In this document: positions 44,613-54,814 of the stretch, one piece after another
Position numbering within the stretch: the first letter of the stretch is position 1
Layout of the letters: each line of letters starts with the position of its first letter
Source of the DNA: Pseudoips prasinana
Lineage: Eukaryota; Arthropoda; Insecta; Lepidoptera; Nolidae
DNA length: 64,000 nt
Assembly (NCBI GenBank): GCA_951640165.1
Contig: OX621258.1
Span: forward strand, 8,145,501 to 8,209,500
Direction: 5' to 3'
The notes under the pieces: generated by a model
What the model was told of the DNA's origin: nothing
Seen by the model: only the letters and a program-made list of their open reading frames with translations
The model's database searches: none
Program-made: the position numbers and the translations under genes

Positions 44613-45399
44613 TATTATATTACATAATAATTTATGTGAAATATTAACATTAAAATATTAACAGCGGCTTCCACACTAAGCAAAGCTTGTATTGTGAATG
44701 CTAACTTCGTATATGGTTAATATTAAATTTGTGAGCCACCACGGTACCTTGCCAAATATATATATGTCGGAGAAATTAAATAAAAGGCCTGTTTACGTAC
44801 TAGTAACGCCATCTATTAGCGTTTGGAAAACACTACTCACTGAGTCAGTAGTTCGAGTCGAGGTTGTCTATGAACTGTCGCATGTGACGTTTGACGTCTG
44901 TCAGTTGTCTAAAAAAAAAAAAAAAAAAAATTGACACGACCGATGCGAACTGTCGTCCATCAAAATAAATAATTTTAGGCAGAAAGTAGTGCCTTTTGAT
45001 GCGATGCGTTATTCCTCTGAACATATTTAAGTTCCGGTAGGCAGTGGAGAATACGGGCGTCGCTGCGTTTGCGTTTTATAAAATATTTATTACTAATTAT
45101 AATAACAGGTGGTTTTGACACCGTTCACCAAACGACATTTGGTCGCTATGGCAATTCCCATTTTAGTGATTGGCCAGGATGCAGCCAGCAAAGGCAGGCG
45201 TCCAATCAAACAGTTATATAAAGACGCTGTCTGTCTCGGAGTCTGCGCAATAGAGGACATCAAAAAGACATTTGTGTGGTGTAATTGTGTCATTTTTAAT
45301 TATTTATGTTTATAGTTTTTATTTCAGGAGTTATAATTTTATTATTTTTTGAGTTGTTAATCTTATATTAAATATTATTGATACCCCGGACATGCCACG
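44613..45399. promoter_or_regulatory. Possible 5' region of the RLE-type element
   Basis: No coding frame is convincing. It contains TGACGTTTGACGTCTGTCA near 44885, an A-run of 19-20 at about 44912-44931, and a long untranslated stretch up to the first usable ATG at 45400. Which part belongs to the element is not certain. Confidence 0.3.
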
Positions 45400-48147
45400 G
45401 TGCGTTCAGACCAGCAATGTGCAAAATATTGTTTCTCTGGAGAACTTAGTTGCCCTGAATGTTCCCAGGTACGTCTTTTCAAGGGGCAGAGAGGCTTAAA
45501 AATACACCAGGGAAGAAGTCACAAAAATATTAACCTACCCCTTTCGGCTCCAAATTATTACGACACCCAAAATAATACGTCTACACCCGATCAATTCTTT
45601 TGGAAAACTCTTTCACAATGTAAAATTACGAAACCTATTTTAAATCGAATACCTCGCGGTGCTCGCCTCTCTGTCGCCGCTGCTTTATCAAAGTCCATTA
45701 AGGCTGTGATTGATACAAACACAGAGCGCGCCTGGGAACATTTGATATTTTTCCCATATGCCGTACTTCACGTCAAGCGTGAAATAAATAATAAAAAATC
45801 GTTGACTACGAGAGTAAAAGAAAACTGCGTGAGGTATGGCATAACGGATGAACAAAATTTACGTTCGGCTGTAAGTTTGCACCCCAATAAAAATTTAAAT
45901 TTTACTTCAAGGCCTGTTACCGACTCTGCTACCTATAGAGCTGTAGAGAGCAGAGTTGGTGATGGAAATATAAAAGGTGCTGCACGAATTTTGTTCTCCA
46001 GCGATACAATGGCGCCCTCTAACGAAGAAACTTTTTTAATGTTAAAGGGAAAACATCCGCCTTTCTTTTCTGGTCACCAACTTCCCGAGGTACCGGAAGA
46101 CTTTGGGGACGTCGAAGTGACCACCCAGGAAGTGGCTGCTGCCGTTGAGTCCTTCCAGAGCGCCTCCGCAGGTGGTTTAGATGGCCTCAGACCACAACAT
46201 CTAAAAGATTTACTGAGCGGAGTGAGTGGTGATACTGGAGATACGCTTTTGAAGGATTTGACGGCTCTGGTCACCCTCATGTTGTCGGGTCGGGTCAATA
46301 CAGATGTCACCGAAGTTCTTTATGGTGCCAATCTTTGTGCCCTTAAAAAGAAAGACGGTGGAATACGACCTATCGCCGTCGGAATGACTTATCGACGCCT
46401 CGCAGCCAAAATTTGCTGCAAAAAAACAAGCTCTCATTTATCGGATCTATTTCAGCCCGTGCAGCTTGGTTTTGGTTCGCGAGGTGGTTGTGAAGCCGCT
46501 GTTCATTCCGTGCGGACGTTTCTAGAACAAAACCGGGGAGAGGTGCTGCTTAAGGTGGATGTGAAGAATGCCTTCAACTCGGTGGATAGGGGAGCTCTAC
46601 TGACACAAGTAAAGGACAAAATCCCAAATTTATATAATTTTATCTGGCAATGTTACAGTTCACCTTCAAAATTGACGTATCTCGGCAACGAAATTTCTTC
46701 CGCTGTTGGATGCCAGCAAGGTGATCCTCTTGGTCCAGCAATATTTAGCCTTGCCATTCATCCCATCATTCAACGTCTTCAATCCAAGCTTAATGTTTGG
46801 TATTTGGATGATGGGACGATTTCCGGTGAAGTTGAGACGGTTTATAATGACCTATGTTTTCTAATAGAAGAGTTTCGCCACATAGGTCTAGAACAAAATT
46901 TTTCCAAATGTGAGCTTTTTGTTTCAGACGACTGCCCTTCCAAAGATTTGGTAATCAATAAATTTAACATTTTGGCTCCGAATATAAAAATTGTTGACAA
47001 ATTTTCGTTGTGTCTTTTGGGCTCTCCTATCTTTGACGAATTCATTCCTTCTTTTATCGATACCAAAATTCAAAATTTTGTAGAGTGCTCGAACCGATTA
47101 TCAAAAATAAATATGCACATGGCTTTTACTATTTTAAAATTCTGTCTTTTCGTGCCTAATTTTACATATATTTTGCGATGTTGTCAACTTTGGCGGCACA
47201 CTGAGTTACTACAAAACTTAGACAACATCGTGAAAAAGACTTTGGCAACCGTTTTGAACATAAATTTTGAAGAGCGAGCATGGTTGCAGGCTTCACTCCC
47301 AGTGCGAATGGGGGGTCTTGGCGTCAGGGCTATTTCCGATGTCGCTCTTCCTGCATTCCTCTCCTCCGTTCATGGAACACAAATTTTAACCCAAAAAATT
47401 ATTGCGACGTCTTTAAATAATTTAAACGTAAGTAACATGGCGGAAGCCAGGAGTGCATGGTGTTTAGCTTGCCCCAAAACTGATTTCCCAACCAACACTT
47501 CATCCCAGCGACTATGGGACGGGCCGCTCTGCGAGCTAGTACGGAAGCAACTCATACAAACGCATTCTAGCCCCGCAGATCGTGCCCGTTTTTTAGCCGT
47601 TGCAGAATGGGAGTCGGTTTTGTGGCTTCAGGCCCTTCCATCGCCTAACACAGGCACTTTAATGGACGGCACCTCTTTCCGAATTGCAGTTTCCCTACGT
47701 CTGGGCGCATCGTGCTGTGCACCGCATCGTTGCCAGTGTGGAGTTGCCGTCGGGCAGCTCGGTCACCACGGGTTATCATGCAGCAAAAGTGCTGGGCGGA
47801 TTCCCCGCCACGCCAGTCTAAATGACATCATCCGCCGGGCTTTTACCACCGCATACTACGCCGCTATTTTAGAGCCGTCAGGTTTATTGCGCGACGATGG
47901 GAAAAGACCCGATGGTATGACTCTCATCCCATGGAAGATGGGCCGGCCTTTGGTGTGGGACGCTACCTGCGTGGACACCCTAGCGCCATCTCATCTTGCC
48001 GGGACTCAAACAAGGGCCGGTGCGGCGGCTGAATCAGCTGAGAGCCTTAAGATTAGAGCCTTATATTTACGCCTTTTGGGGTTGAAACTTTGGGGCCGTG
48101 GGGACCGGGGGCTAAAGAAATCTATAGAGAAACGGCAGCTCGACTAG
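45400..48147 (+). CDS. RLE-type non-LTR retrotransposon polyprotein (frameshifted)
   Basis: 915 codons open. Domains in order: C2H2 finger (C18, C21, H36, H41 in CPEC...KIHQGRSH); a conserved linker with SAGGLDGLRPQHLKDLL (about 256-272); RT fingers KKDGGIRPIAVG (317-328); palm LKVDVKNAFNSVD (384-396, catalytic D387); GCQQGDPLGPAIF (437-449); and YLDD (468-471). It continues with a CCHC-like cluster (C778, C780, H790, C794) and a restriction-like endonuclease with RPDG (836-839) and WDATCVD (853-859). This is the architecture of R2/R4/NeSL/CRE-type elements, which nick the target and prime reverse transcription there. There is no APE endonuclease. ATG 45400 is the first in frame; the start is not certain. 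The frame is lost near 48060 and the true C-terminus continues in another frame to 48287. Confidence 0.85.
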   Translation: MRSDQQCAKYCFSGELSCPECSQVRLFKGQRGLKIHQGRSHKNINLPLSAPNYYDTQNNTSTPDQFFWKTLSQCKITKPILNRIPRGARLSVAAALSKSIKAVIDTNTERAWEHLIFFPYAVLHVKREINNKKSLTTRVKENCVRYGITDEQNLRSAVSLHPNKNLNFTSRPVTDSATYRAVESRVGDGNIKGAARILFSSDTMAPSNEETFLMLKGKHPPFFSGHQLPEVPEDFGDVEVTTQEVAAAVESFQSASAGGLDGLRPQHLKDLLSGVSGDTGDTLLKDLTALVTLMLSGRVNTDVTEVLYGANLCALKKKDGGIRPIAVGMTYRRLAAKICCKKTSSHLSDLFQPVQLGFGSRGGCEAAVHSVRTFLEQNRGEVLLKVDVKNAFNSVDRGALLTQVKDKIPNLYNFIWQCYSSPSKLTYLGNEISSAVGCQQGDPLGPAIFSLAIHPIIQRLQSKLNVWYLDDGTISGEVETVYNDLCFLIEEFRHIGLEQNFSKCELFVSDDCPSKDLVINKFNILAPNIKIVDKFSLCLLGSPIFDEFIPSFIDTKIQNFVECSNRLSKINMHMAFTILKFCLFVPNFTYILRCCQLWRHTELLQNLDNIVKKTLATVLNINFEERAWLQASLPVRMGGLGVRAISDVALPAFLSSVHGTQILTQKIIATSLNNLNVSNMAEARSAWCLACPKTDFPTNTSSQRLWDGPLCELVRKQLIQTHSSPADRARFLAVAEWESVLWLQALPSPNTGTLMDGTSFRIAVSLRLGASCCAPHRCQCGVAVGQLGHHGLSCSKSAGRIPRHASLNDIIRRAFTTAYYAAILEPSGLLRDDGKRPDGMTLIPWKMGRPLVWDATCVDTLAPSHLAGTQTRAGAAAESAESLKIRALYLRLLGLKLWGRGDRGLKKSIEKRQLD

Positions 48148-48287
48148 GAGAAACGACACGTTCCCGGAATGCTGGCCTATATTTCGCTCAACAACTGAGC
48201 ATTGCTATACAACGTGGCAATGCTGCCAGCATTCTAGGAACGTTACCCACTGGCACCAATTTCGATTTTGATACTTTTAGAATTTAG
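48057..48287 (+). pseudogene. Shifted C-terminal end of the RLE-type polyprotein
   Basis: In the next frame the sequence reads TPFGVETLGPWGPGAKEIYR then ETAARLGETTRSRNAGLYFA and QQLSIAIQRGNAASILGTLP, stop at 48285-48287. I recognise the ETLGPWG and QRLSIAIQRGNAAS-type blocks as the usual end of this protein family. It overlaps the out-of-frame tail of the upstream ORF. One small indel between 48057 and about 48066 explains the break. Confidence 0.8.
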
Positions 48288-48736
48288 ATTTTAAGTTAGC
48301 TTTAATTATTTTAATAAACTAGGATAATATGGAAGTGTTTGGCTAATAATAATAATTGTTGGTTGTTAATAAATAAATATATCCAAGTTGTCTAAGTGAC
48401 ATTAGTATGTTCGCGACACGACACAATTGGCATCCAGAGCTCGACTGCGCCGGGTGTGCGCACTGATTCTTTTAACCACGTGCATGATGGCGGACACCGA
48501 CGATGTTTCGGAGTTAAATCCGTCAGAATCTCCGACATATATAATTATATATATATATATATATATTTTTTACAGTCACAATTTATTTAAAATAAAAGCA
48601 TGATGAAGAGAAGAGAATAATAATTGAAATGCTATTAAAATATAATAGCTAATATATATTGTTAATAAAATATAAATAGGATTTGCAAAGCAATCACAAA
48701 TAATAAATGTCTTTTGTAAGTGGCAGACCTTTAATC
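48288..48736. other. 3' UTR of the RLE-type element and (TA)n tract
   Basis: Probable 3' UTR with AATAAACTAGGATAATATGG. It is followed by a GC-richer piece (CTCGACTGCGCCGGGTGTGC) and GAATCTCCGACATATATAAT, running into a (TA)n microsatellite at about 48538-48567. Confidence 0.45.
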
Positions 48737-49360
48737 CGTAAAAAAATTACATTTATGTGGAATCGTCATTTTTTTACCCTACCGTGCAGTGCATGACTTG
48801 GCACCACTGCCAGAAAACTCAGTAGGAATCCTTTTTAAAATATTCTCATCATAATATCAGCCGAAAGACGTCCACTGCTGGAGGCCTCCCCCAAAGATCT
48901 CCACAATAGCCGGTCTTGCGCTATCCGCATCCAGCGATTTCCAGCGACCCGCACAAGATCATCGGTCCATCTTGTAGGGTGCCTGCCCACGCTGCGTCTT
49001 CCGGTTTGTGGCCGCCACTCGAAAACCTTTCTGCCCCAGCGGCCGTCGGTTCTACGAGCTATGTGCCCTGCCCACTGCCACTTCAGCTTGGCAATTCTTA
49101 CGGCTATGTCGGTTACTTTGGTTCGCCTGCGGAAATAAACTTAAAAAACTAACTGAACTTTAAAATATACTTAAGATTAATTACAATCATGTGTGTTGAC
49201 TCAGAACAACTCAATCCCAAGCACTTTTGTCACTTAAATAATCAGAAGTTTTGTAATATGCCCTGCTACACAATTTGGCTTTAATAATTCTTTTAAACTT
49301 CTTCGTAGACAATTCTCTAATATCATTGGGAAGTCTGTTATAGAATCTTACAAAAAAAAA
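48737..49360 (-). pseudogene. CR1-like C LINE 3' end, split by an RTE fragment
   Basis: The 118-bp terminal block is at 48737-48842. The RT C-terminal relic and UTR are at 49136-49360, whose complement contains AGATTCTATAACAGACTTCC and GAGAATTGTCTACGAAGAAG, matching 8515-8600. The RTE fragment at 48845-49135 lies between. Confidence 0.7.
48845..49135 (-). pseudogene. RTE-like LINE 3' end, nested
   Basis: CATCATAATATCAGCCGAAA to CTATGTCGGTTACTTTGGTT; antisense of the RTE C-terminal block, ~290 bp. Confidence 0.8.
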
Positions 49361-49379
49361 CAACTTATTAACTTAAGCA

Positions 49380-49565
49380 ACTAGGCTTGCGGTCAGTCCG
49401 TAGACGGGGGGACACCAAAGTGTGTTAATTTATGAGCATCTCCGTGCTTCGGAGGGCCCGTTAGGCTGTCGGTTCCGGTTGTAGTAATTAGGCAATAGTC
49501 GCTAAGCCATGTCAGAGACCTATTGGCCGGCTTGAACAATTCTGACACCAGGGTAACTACTGCCC
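49380..49565 (-). repeat. Repeat I
   Basis: TCCGTGCTTCGGAGGGCCCG, GTTGTAGTAATTAGGCAATA and GGGTAACTACTGCCCATACG form the reverse complement of 56190-56330. Confidence 0.65.
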
Positions 49566-49654
49566 ATACGATATTAATTTTCATTTCATTTTTTTTTTTT
49601 TATAAATATAGATTGTGTTCGAAATACAATTCACTTATAACACTAGCAGTTTCA

Positions 49655-49885
49655 TCGTCATCATCATATCAGCCGAAAGACGTCCACTGCTGGACAAAGG
49701 CCTCCCCCAAGGATCTCCACAATAGCCGGTCCTACTAGCAGTTATAGTTACATAAATACAATAAACAATTACATGAACAGTCAATCATCATGATCATCAT
49801 CATCATATCAGCCGAAAGACGTCCACTGCTGGACAAACGCCTCCCCCAAAGATTTCCACAATTGCCGGTCTTGCGCTATTCGCAA
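49655..49885 (-). mobile_element. Two RTE-like LINE 3' ends
   Basis: 49655-49732 and 49790-49885 each begin with the CATCATCATATCAGCCGAAA end and run less than 100 bp. The 57-bp spacer starts CTAGCAGTTATAG, echoing CACTAGCAGTTTCA on the left, so the first copy inserted there with a short duplication. Confidence 0.75.
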
Positions 49886-50076
49886 GTAAACAAACAGAAC
49901 AATCAATAATATAAAATAATAAAATGACATTAAATAAAATTAAAACATCCTGATCTACAACACACAGAACTTTTACAATAAAATTAACCAGAGCAATTAG
50001 TAACTTAGTAGGATTTCAATTCATCTGATACATTAATTAATATTGGAATTTGTCAACTCTGATCTATCTATCTTCT

Positions 50077-50215
50077 ACGATATAAAAATAAGTCGAGTTT
50101 TCCTTCCTGACGCTATAACTCCAGAACGCACGAACCGATTTCCACGGTTTTGCATTCGTTGGAAAGGTCTCAGGCTCCGTAAGGTTTATAGCAAAGAAAA
50201 ATTATAAAATTTAAC
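50077..50215 (+). mobile_element. Helitron-like variant, 3'-truncated
   Basis: TCTACGATATAAAAATAAGT start; same interior as 38424-38592 (GCTATAACTCCAGAACGCAC). Confidence 0.65.
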
Positions 50216-50227
50216 CTTTTATAAAAT

Positions 50228-50283
50228 TTAACAGGACCTCATTATCTACGGTTGAACACGCTACCGCTAGACCAACTAGGCTG
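50228..50283 (-). mobile_element. SINE-3 head fragment
   Basis: ACAGGACCTCATTATCTACG ... CTACCGCTAGACCAACTAGG is the complement of the SINE-3 head. Confidence 0.65.
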
Positions 50284-50344
50284 TCTTAGAACGTACCTAT
50301 CTATAGTTTATATGAATTTAGGAATATATAAGGATGTTTATCAG

Positions 50345-50435
50345 CTGTTGAATGCCATATTAAGCTGAAAGACGTTTAATGCTGGACAAAGGCCTCCCCA
50401 AAAGATTTCCACAATGGAATTGTGTCCATCATTTG
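50345..50435 (-). mobile_element. RTE-like LINE 3' end, diverged
   Basis: ATTAAGCTGAAAGACGTTTA and GGACAAAGGCCTCCCCAAAA. Confidence 0.6.
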
Positions 50436-50654
50436 GAGGGCCATAATCGCCACGCATGTTGTATTTGCTGAAATAATGGAGAGTGCTGTATTAGGTAGGT
50501 TCATTCAGTTGCACGTCATACGACCTACTGGTAGAGCCTAGTGCAAATGAACTAATGAAATTGTTATATATATCAGTAAATTAAAATTAGATTATAAGTA
50601 TTAACATAGAATAAGTAAAACATTACTAACCTACTAAAACTAGCATATTAAGTT

Positions 50655-50975
50655 ACTGGTAGCATTAAAGCGCGACCGTCGTTTTAAACACAAGGTCCGT
50701 TATAATAATAATACTGAATACCTTAATATAGACAGAACCATTCAGACAATAATTATGTAGTAAAATATAAATTTTAATCATTAAACCTAAACATAATCTC
50801 CTTGACAATAACTTAAAACAAGCTAGCTAACTATCACTACTAGGTATTATAAAATAAATTGTATAAATGTTTTAACATTCCATGTACCTAAATATCTGAA
50901 ATAAGCAACTAGAAATAATAACTGTATTACTACAAACATGTTCTGACTATTTACAAGCGCTTTTTTACTTTATTT
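50655..50975 (+). mobile_element. CR1-like A LINE, 5'-truncated 3' end
   Basis: From GGTAGCATTAAAGCGCGACC to ACAAGCGCTTTTTTA; the terminal GTGAATAAAAACC is lost. Confidence 0.75.
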
Positions 50976-51059
50976 TATAACATAATTATTTTTAAGACGA
51001 TTTGTTACTAACACAGTGGACCCTATGTTGTTCTGAAATAAAGAATTATTATTATTATT

Positions 51060-51210
51060 ATTGCAGACGGATTGGCGATCTCAGTATGATGGTAAAAGTA
51101 CTCAGAGAGACGCTGCTGCCCGTTCTTTTATAGGTATTCCCTCAGGATGACTTCTACCCCCCCACGGGATGAGATGGGGTGGCGATATTCTATGCTGTTA
51201 GCCGCACAGC
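51060..51210 (+). repeat. Repeat G after a LINE tail
   Basis: GCAGACGGATTGGCGATCTC ... GGGATGAGATGGGGTGGCGA. It directly follows GAAATAAAGAATTATTATTA, a LINE tail like that of CR1-like B. Confidence 0.6.
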
Positions 51211-51671
51211 CAGACGAAAAAAGCTAGCCCGGAGTTTCTTTGTGGCTTTCTTATTTTTATTCTTTATTGCACACAGAAAATAAATACATAAGTTAGAAGT
51301 TACAAAAAGAAAAGGCTTGTACATAGGCGAGCTTAATTCATTATTGAAGTTTCTTCCAGCAAACCATCAGGAAAGAGAGATTTTCAAAATTATCGGTATA
51401 GGCAGTGTACAACAAACTATTATAATTATGTACCTTGTCGGTTAAATATATTGATAAAATACACACTAATAATTACATACGATACCTTATAGAAATATAT
51501 ATCTATTTAATAAACAACATAAACCTTCATATCTTATATATACGTAAGTTACAGAGATAAGAAGTGATTTTTAGTTCTGCTCTTAGAAATACTCAATGAC
51601 GAGCTATCACGTATGGAATGTGGTAAGGAATTCCAATGGCGTACTGCGCGTACAGTAAATAATATAATAAT
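51211..51671. other. No recognised feature
   Basis: AT-rich spacer; no coding or repeat match. Confidence 0.4.
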
Positions 51672-51902
51672 AATAATATCTGGGGAAAATGTCACATAGA
51701 TCATCCTAGCCCCAAACTAAGCAAAGCTTGCTTAGGTACCAGGCGGTTATAGATAGATAAATACTTATATACATAGAAAACATCCATGACTCAGAAACAA
51801 ATATTCGTGCTCATCACACAAATATTTGCACTTACCGGGATTTGAACCCAGGACCACCAGCTTCGTTGGCAGGAGCACTACCAACTAGGCTATGGTGACC
51901 GT
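51672..51902 (-). mobile_element. SINE-1
   Basis: Nearly complete; B box as GGGATTTGAACCCAGGACC; a small internal deletion at GGCGGTTATAGATAG. Confidence 0.8.
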
Positions 51903-51909
51903 CAAATAA

Positions 51910-52085
51910 AAAAGTAAATGAACCATCATAGCGACTGGAAGTATGGGAAGGAGTCCTAAGAAGAAGAGATGCAGCTGTGCGACAAGGTTTGCCACTAGGC
52001 ACCAGATACTCAAAGCGTTCACGGAGATAGATGGGAGCTACAGGGTTATGAAGGATGGAATAAAGTAGATAAAGAGTCACATTCG
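51910..52085 (-). pseudogene. LINE RT C-terminal fragment
   Basis: The minus frame reads LYSILHNPVAPIYLRERF, EYLVPSGKPCRTAASLLLRT and PSHTSSRYDGSFTF, a C-terminal RT block of Jockey/CR1-like elements. It ends against an oppositely oriented fragment at about 52090. Confidence 0.65.
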
Positions 52086-52094
52086 AGGTTACTA

Positions 52095-52660
52095 AGATCA
52101 GCGCAAAATCTTCGATTAAAAATGCTAGAGTATTCCTCAATATTTTTTGACAAATCGTTTGCTGTGCAAGGTGCCCGTCTGTGGAATGCACTGCCATTAG
52201 TAATTCGTCAAGCAAAATCACTACGACAGTTTCAGAATCTTGTGAAAGAACACTACTTGTGTCTTAAACAAAGTACAAATTGATTACTTTTAATTGGTCT
52301 AGAACTTCAGCATTATGGTTATTATTTTCAACGATGTATTTGTTTTATTTATATATGTATATATTTATATATATATATATATATGTATATAGTATAGATG
52401 TTATGTAATATGTAAGTTAAGTATAAGTTTGTAGCGTATTAAGTTCACTGTTTTTGTCACGGAACCAGAGCGCGTACCATGTCATCATTTAGGTACACTG
52501 ACAACTACCGCAACTCTTTTTTTCCATACTCCAATCCCTGCCTAGGTTGTCTGGAAGAGCTCATATTTAGTGATAAGGCCGCCAATTGTACATTTCTGTA
52601 ATGCATCCTTGTTCCTTATATTTTATTTTACTTGGTGTACAATAAAGAGTTATCTATCTA
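52095..52660 (+). pseudogene. LINE E: RT C-terminus and 3' UTR
   Basis: The frame reads SSIFFDKSFAVQGARLWNAL then IRQAKSLRQFQNLVKEHYLC, stop near 52280. The UTR contains a (TA)n run near 52365-52390, then GCCTAGGTTGTCTGGAAGAG, GTGATAAGGCCGCC, GGTGTACAATAAAGAGTTAT and a (TATC)n end. The 3' end matches 7828-7950. Confidence 0.75.
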
Positions 52661-52819
52661 TCTATAAAGAATATGACAGTCCCGACGCTGCCGAACAGGC
52701 AGCCACTTCAATTGCAACCGGAACTCTTCTTCTCCAGGTCGTCCACCTAGGTAGCTAGAGAAAGCTACAGGATAGCTAGGGTAGTCCCTTCAGCGAAAAG
52801 GATCACGTTGGCCCCTTAA

Positions 52820-53718
52820 AAGCCTACAGACTGGGACGGCATGGCAAGGGATTTTCATTTTTACTAATGGACATTCAAACGTATCGATACAGAAATACAT
52901 AGATTTTTCGTTACCAGCAGGAAAATTCAAGAACACAATCTTGAAAACTATTCAAAATTTTAATTCAACTATCAAATAGCTTTTTGTTTTTTCACAAAAC
53001 ACATAATTATATATTTAGGTACTTATTTATTATTTTCATCTAGATAATAAATTTAGTTTTTTTATTTTATGCCTTAATTGTAGGTAATAAATGTATTTAA
53101 GTTATTGTTTTCGGTTTATAATGTTCTCACTTAATGTTTATGTAATCAAAATTGTAAATTTGTAATTGGCTAGTTAAGTTTTCTACTAACTTCATTTATT
53201 ATATAGTGTGAATCACCTTAATTATATGTATTCTGTGAATAACGTTGTGGATTACACAATTGTTTATTAGTGATAATATTTTTGTAACATTTATTATGTA
53301 ATTGTTTGTTGTTCCAAATAAAATAAAATACGGCATTATTTGCAATGCTAAAAATGATGCCGCGGCATCGAAAGGGATTTTCTTTGCACAGCATTAAAAG
53401 ACGCGCCACAGGCCACCGTAGCGGGATGCCGTGGCGTACTGTGGCAAGCAACGGCATGCCGCGGACTCCGGCGCTCGTTGTGCCTTACCACGGGGTTCAG
53501 TGGCGGGGGTAGATAATGCACACTATTTGCACCTGCGTCTATACTTGATTCACATCAACACTCCATCAAACCCAATTGAATACTAAAAGTGTATCGGGTA
53601 GCAGGAGTTGCCGAGGCGATGCTGTGGCAAGGTGCTGGAATGCCGCAGTATCTAAACGGCTAGTGTGCGCTGACTCACGGCAAAATCCCTTGCCATGCCG
53701 TCCCAGTCTGCGTAGGAC
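52820..53718. mobile_element. TTAA-flanked inverted-repeat element (piggyBac-like MITE)
   Basis: 899 bp between TTAA (52816-52819) and TTAA (53719-53722). The ends share AGACTGGGACGGCATGGCAA then GGGATTTT in inverted orientation (about 30 bp). The other LINE F copy (around 36030) has an uninterrupted TCAACACGTGATCG where this one has TTAA. TTAA targeting is the hallmark of piggyBac-type transposases; the tip sequence itself is not a typical CCC tip. The left half is AT-rich and the right half GC-rich. No ORF. Confidence 0.7.
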
Positions 53719-53991
53719 TTAACACGTGATCGGTTATCCCGTGCAAGTAAACACTCTCATTTAGAATCCCGTTTTTTTATGGCCGCGGAAAACCCCCAGT
53801 ACTGTAGCCCGAAACCCATAAGGGTGCCCTCAGTTATTAGTCGCTTAAATTAAGCTACTGGTTGAGAGAATTCTCCGCTAACCAACTGCTCGTTGTCTTC
53901 AATTCTTTAATTTTAATATATGAGGACTAAATTTAAAAATAATTGCTTCGTAACTTGTTATTTATTTAACGATTTAAAAATATATATATGA

Positions 53992-54302
53992 CTAGCTGTG
54001 CCCCGCGGTATTAAATTTTATAACTTATGACAGCTCCTCCCCCGTAGGTGATAGTGTGATAATGTGTAGCCTATATGTTGACCCGACCACTTGGTAATAT
54101 TCATGCAAAATTTTAAGTAAATCCATGCAGTACTTTTTGAGTTTAGCCCGGACATACATACAGAGGAACAGATAAACAGACAAAAAATCTAAAAACTATA
54201 TTTTTGCTTCGATATCGATTGCAGATCACGACCCAAGTATCCTTTTTAAAAAATATTCAATGTATAGTTTTGACTTTCTTACGATTTTATTATATGTATA
54301 GA
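53992..54302 (-). mobile_element. HeliN-1, complete
   Basis: A then CTAG at 53992-53995; TC end at 54301-54302 (as GA), then T. Part of the 3' hairpin (GCGGGTAAAACCGC) is deleted to CCGCGGTATTAAATTT. Confidence 0.8.
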
Positions 54303-54455
54303 TACACACCATACCACACGGACAGGCTAATTAATATTTGTTTGTTACTTTTATACTATATTCTACTATGTTTATGTAATGCATTGTCAGCTTGACAAGT
54401 ACAAGTACCTACAATACATATGTTAATACCCAAGTGCTGAATAAATTTCATTATT

Positions 54456-54814
54456 TCATAATTAAAAAAGCCGAACCAAGTATAAATATAAATTTTGTAT
54501 AACTAGTTCTGTCGCGAGGACCGATGCAATCGTTGCCAACGGTACCTACATTCGGTACATTTCACATACGAAACATTTAATCTAGTCTGGTACATAAAAC
54601 TACCCCAGGGAGCAGAACATAATTAGCCCACCTTGTTGGTATAGTGCTGAAATATCCCTCATGCGCTACGGGTACACTACAGATATGTACACAAAGATAA
54701 CGCATTGTATCCCGAGATATCTTAATATACACAGTTTCGAGATTCGAGGTAGAATTTTTAGGCGTAACTATAGTCTCGAAATTTGCACTACTAAAATTAA
54801 AAGGTATTTTTTTT
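54456..54814. other. No recognised feature
   Basis: Spacer without coding evidence; the 106-codon frame at 54661-54981 runs into a SINE-2 head and is a chance frame. Confidence 0.4.

Larger units (their letters stand above)
52760..54455 (+). mobile_element. LINE F 3' end with two insertions
   Basis: Same sequence as 35985-36660. Segments 52760-52819, 53719-53991 and 54303-54455 are LINE F. They are separated by the TTAA element (52820-53718) and HeliN-1 (53992-54302). Confidence 0.7.

Noticed and set aside
45109..45315. 68-codon plus frame upstream of the RLE ORF as a first ORF (ORF1)
   Set aside because: No finger, coiled coil or known ORF1 motif; RLE elements of this type normally have one ORF.
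46074..46437. Minus-strand frames within the RLE ORF
   Set aside because: Shadows of the 915-codon plus-strand ORF.
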